Shown here piece after piece: positions 63,194-64,000 of a DNA stretch of 64,000 nt (its first letter is position 1; the number at the start of each line of letters is the position of its first letter). The notes beneath the pieces were generated by a model that was not told the origin of the DNA, made no database searches, and saw only the letters and a program-made list of their open reading frames with translations. This stretch comes from Sarocladium kiliense. Its lineage: Eukaryota > Ascomycota > Sordariomycetes > Hypocreales > Sarocladiaceae. Both the position numbers and the translations under genes were made by a program. Where the stretch lies: NCBI GenBank assembly GCA_030734395.1, contig JAUZTG010000042.1, positions 1,674,001 through 1,738,000 on the forward strand. Reading direction: 5' to 3'.

Positions 63194-64000
63194 CTATAGC
63201 TTTCCAGACTTCTCTGTGCCGTCCTTCTTCAGCCTCACAACTCCCTGTTCACAAGTTAGCAAGGATCCTTAAGCACAGGATCACAGGACGGTGACTCACC
63301 TCTTGGAAACACGTCGCCAACAGCGTCCCGTCCCTCGCCCAAACCCTCTGCGTAACAACTCCTCTCCCATCACCCGCCCATGGACTCTCCATCTCCACGA
63401 ACATCCACTCATCCGCTCTCACTTTCCTCGGCTCATGGAAGTAGATACTATGATCCAAGCTGACCTGCATCCCCACCTGCGGCCTGTCCTCCCACTCCTC
63501 GAGACTCAAACCATCCGGCCCGCAGGAGTCATCCTTCACAGCTTTGCGTTGGTGAGCTGGCAGGTCGGACACCGCGGAGGGTCGCCAGGGGAAGCGCCAG
63601 AGCCGGTGGACGCGGGAGACGGTGCCGATGAAGTAGCTGTCGGTCATGTAGGCCAGGGCATTGAGGTGCGCGCGATGACTACCCGAGGGCGAGATCTTCC
63701 CCTTTGCACGTGTCCAAGACCGGCATTTCCTCTCCCAAACCTCCTTACCATCACCATCACCCATTTCAATCCTCCTGCTAACAACCGGCGCCCCTTCCCC
63801 CTTCCCGTCCTCCCCATCATCGCTCGGCTCACTCCCCGCCACCCCCTCCGGCAACTTTTGCGCGTGACGGACCTGCTTTTCATCCCCGTTCGCCCGATCC
63901 CTCACGAAACTGATTGTAGTCGTGAAGATGCAACGGCCCTTCTGCCGTGCTTGGACGGTACGAGTGGCGAAGGAGCGGCCGTCACGGACACGCTCGACGT
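63194..64000 (-). CDS. Acyl-CoA thioesterase (TesB/ACOT8 type), C-terminal part
   Basis: This enzyme hydrolyses acyl-CoA to free acid and CoA, often in peroxisomes; a double hotdog fold is usual. The gene enters from the right edge, and the frame is open from the end of the window (VRDGRSFATRTVQARQKG...), so the N-terminus is outside. Exons are 64000-63300 and 63244-63194. The 54-nt intron has donor GTGAGT, branch GCTAAC and acceptor AACAG. The last exon adds 16 residues ending SGKL. Family blocks are RDGRSFATRTVQARQ and, near the C-terminus, QVSLDHSIYFHEP ... DEWMFVEMESPWA ... GRGVVTQRVWARDGTLLATCFQEGVVR. An acidic insert (SDDGEDGKGEG) of about 50 residues lies between the two halves. The last residues (GKL) are not a strict peroxisome signal, though close to the -SKL type. 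Confidence 0.88.

Noticed and set aside
1..64000. Transposons, CRISPR arrays, ribosomal RNA and biosynthetic gene clusters
   Set aside because: No transposase or reverse transcriptase motifs, terminal repeats, spaced direct repeats, rRNA-like segments, or polyketide/peptide synthase domains were recognised in reading both strands.

Overview
This window is chromosomal DNA from a filamentous ascomycete (Pezizomycotina). Genes sit on both strands and carry short introns of about 50-115 nt, with GTRWGN-type donors and CTRAC-like branch sites shortly before the acceptor. The gene set (Mediator MED12, a kleisin Rec8, CENP-O/Mcm21, an RGD1-type RhoGAP, molybdopterin synthase, a yapsin, a fungal STAND/NLR) is fungal and mostly housekeeping. 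A dothideomycete is my guess, but the sequence alone does not prove it. There is no sign of bacterial, plasmid, viral or CRISPR content, and I found no intact transposon.

Layout. 1-7.3 kb: 3' part of MED12 (+), a monocarboxylate-type MFS transporter (-) and a WBP11-like splicing factor (-). 10.3-12.4 kb: an RBR (RING-IBR-RING) ubiquitin ligase (+). 13.6-14.0 kb: three tRNA-Thr(AGT) genes (-). 15.3-18.0 kb: an F-BAR/RhoGAP protein (+). 18.5-22.2 kb: phosphopantothenate-cysteine ligase (-) and an acetyl-CoA transporter (-). 23.4-27.8 kb: Mcm21/CENP-O (+), a proline-rich GPI-anchored wall protein (-) and Yae1 (-). 27.9-33.4 kb: a gene-poor stretch with two tiny proline-rich ORFs, a tRNA-like relic and a run of 16 G. 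33.4-39.5 kb: Rec8 (+), the Rab escort protein Mrs6 (-) and exosome subunit Rrp43 (-). 41.8-47.4 kb: a ferric-reductase-type flavocytochrome (+) and dipeptidyl peptidase III (+). 47.5-54 kb: an accessory-looking block with a tail-anchored-like unknown protein (-), a STAND/NLR with TPR-like repeats (+) and a small unknown gene (+). 54.0-59.8 kb: molybdopterin synthase large subunit (-), an RBM5/RBM10-like spliceosomal protein (+) and a GPI-anchored yapsin (-). 60-63 kb: mostly intergenic, with a probably decayed gene. 63.2-64.0 kb: the 3' part of an acyl-CoA thioesterase (-).

Most genes act independently. Themes that recur are pre-mRNA splicing and RNA processing (WBP11, RBM5-like, Rrp43), CoA metabolism (CAB2, acetyl-CoA transporter, thioesterase) and chromosome segregation (Mcm21, Rec8). 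The most accessory-looking and least understood part is the NLR block at 47.5-54 kb. Exon-intron models were built by hand from splice signals and frame continuity. No alignment or database search was possible.
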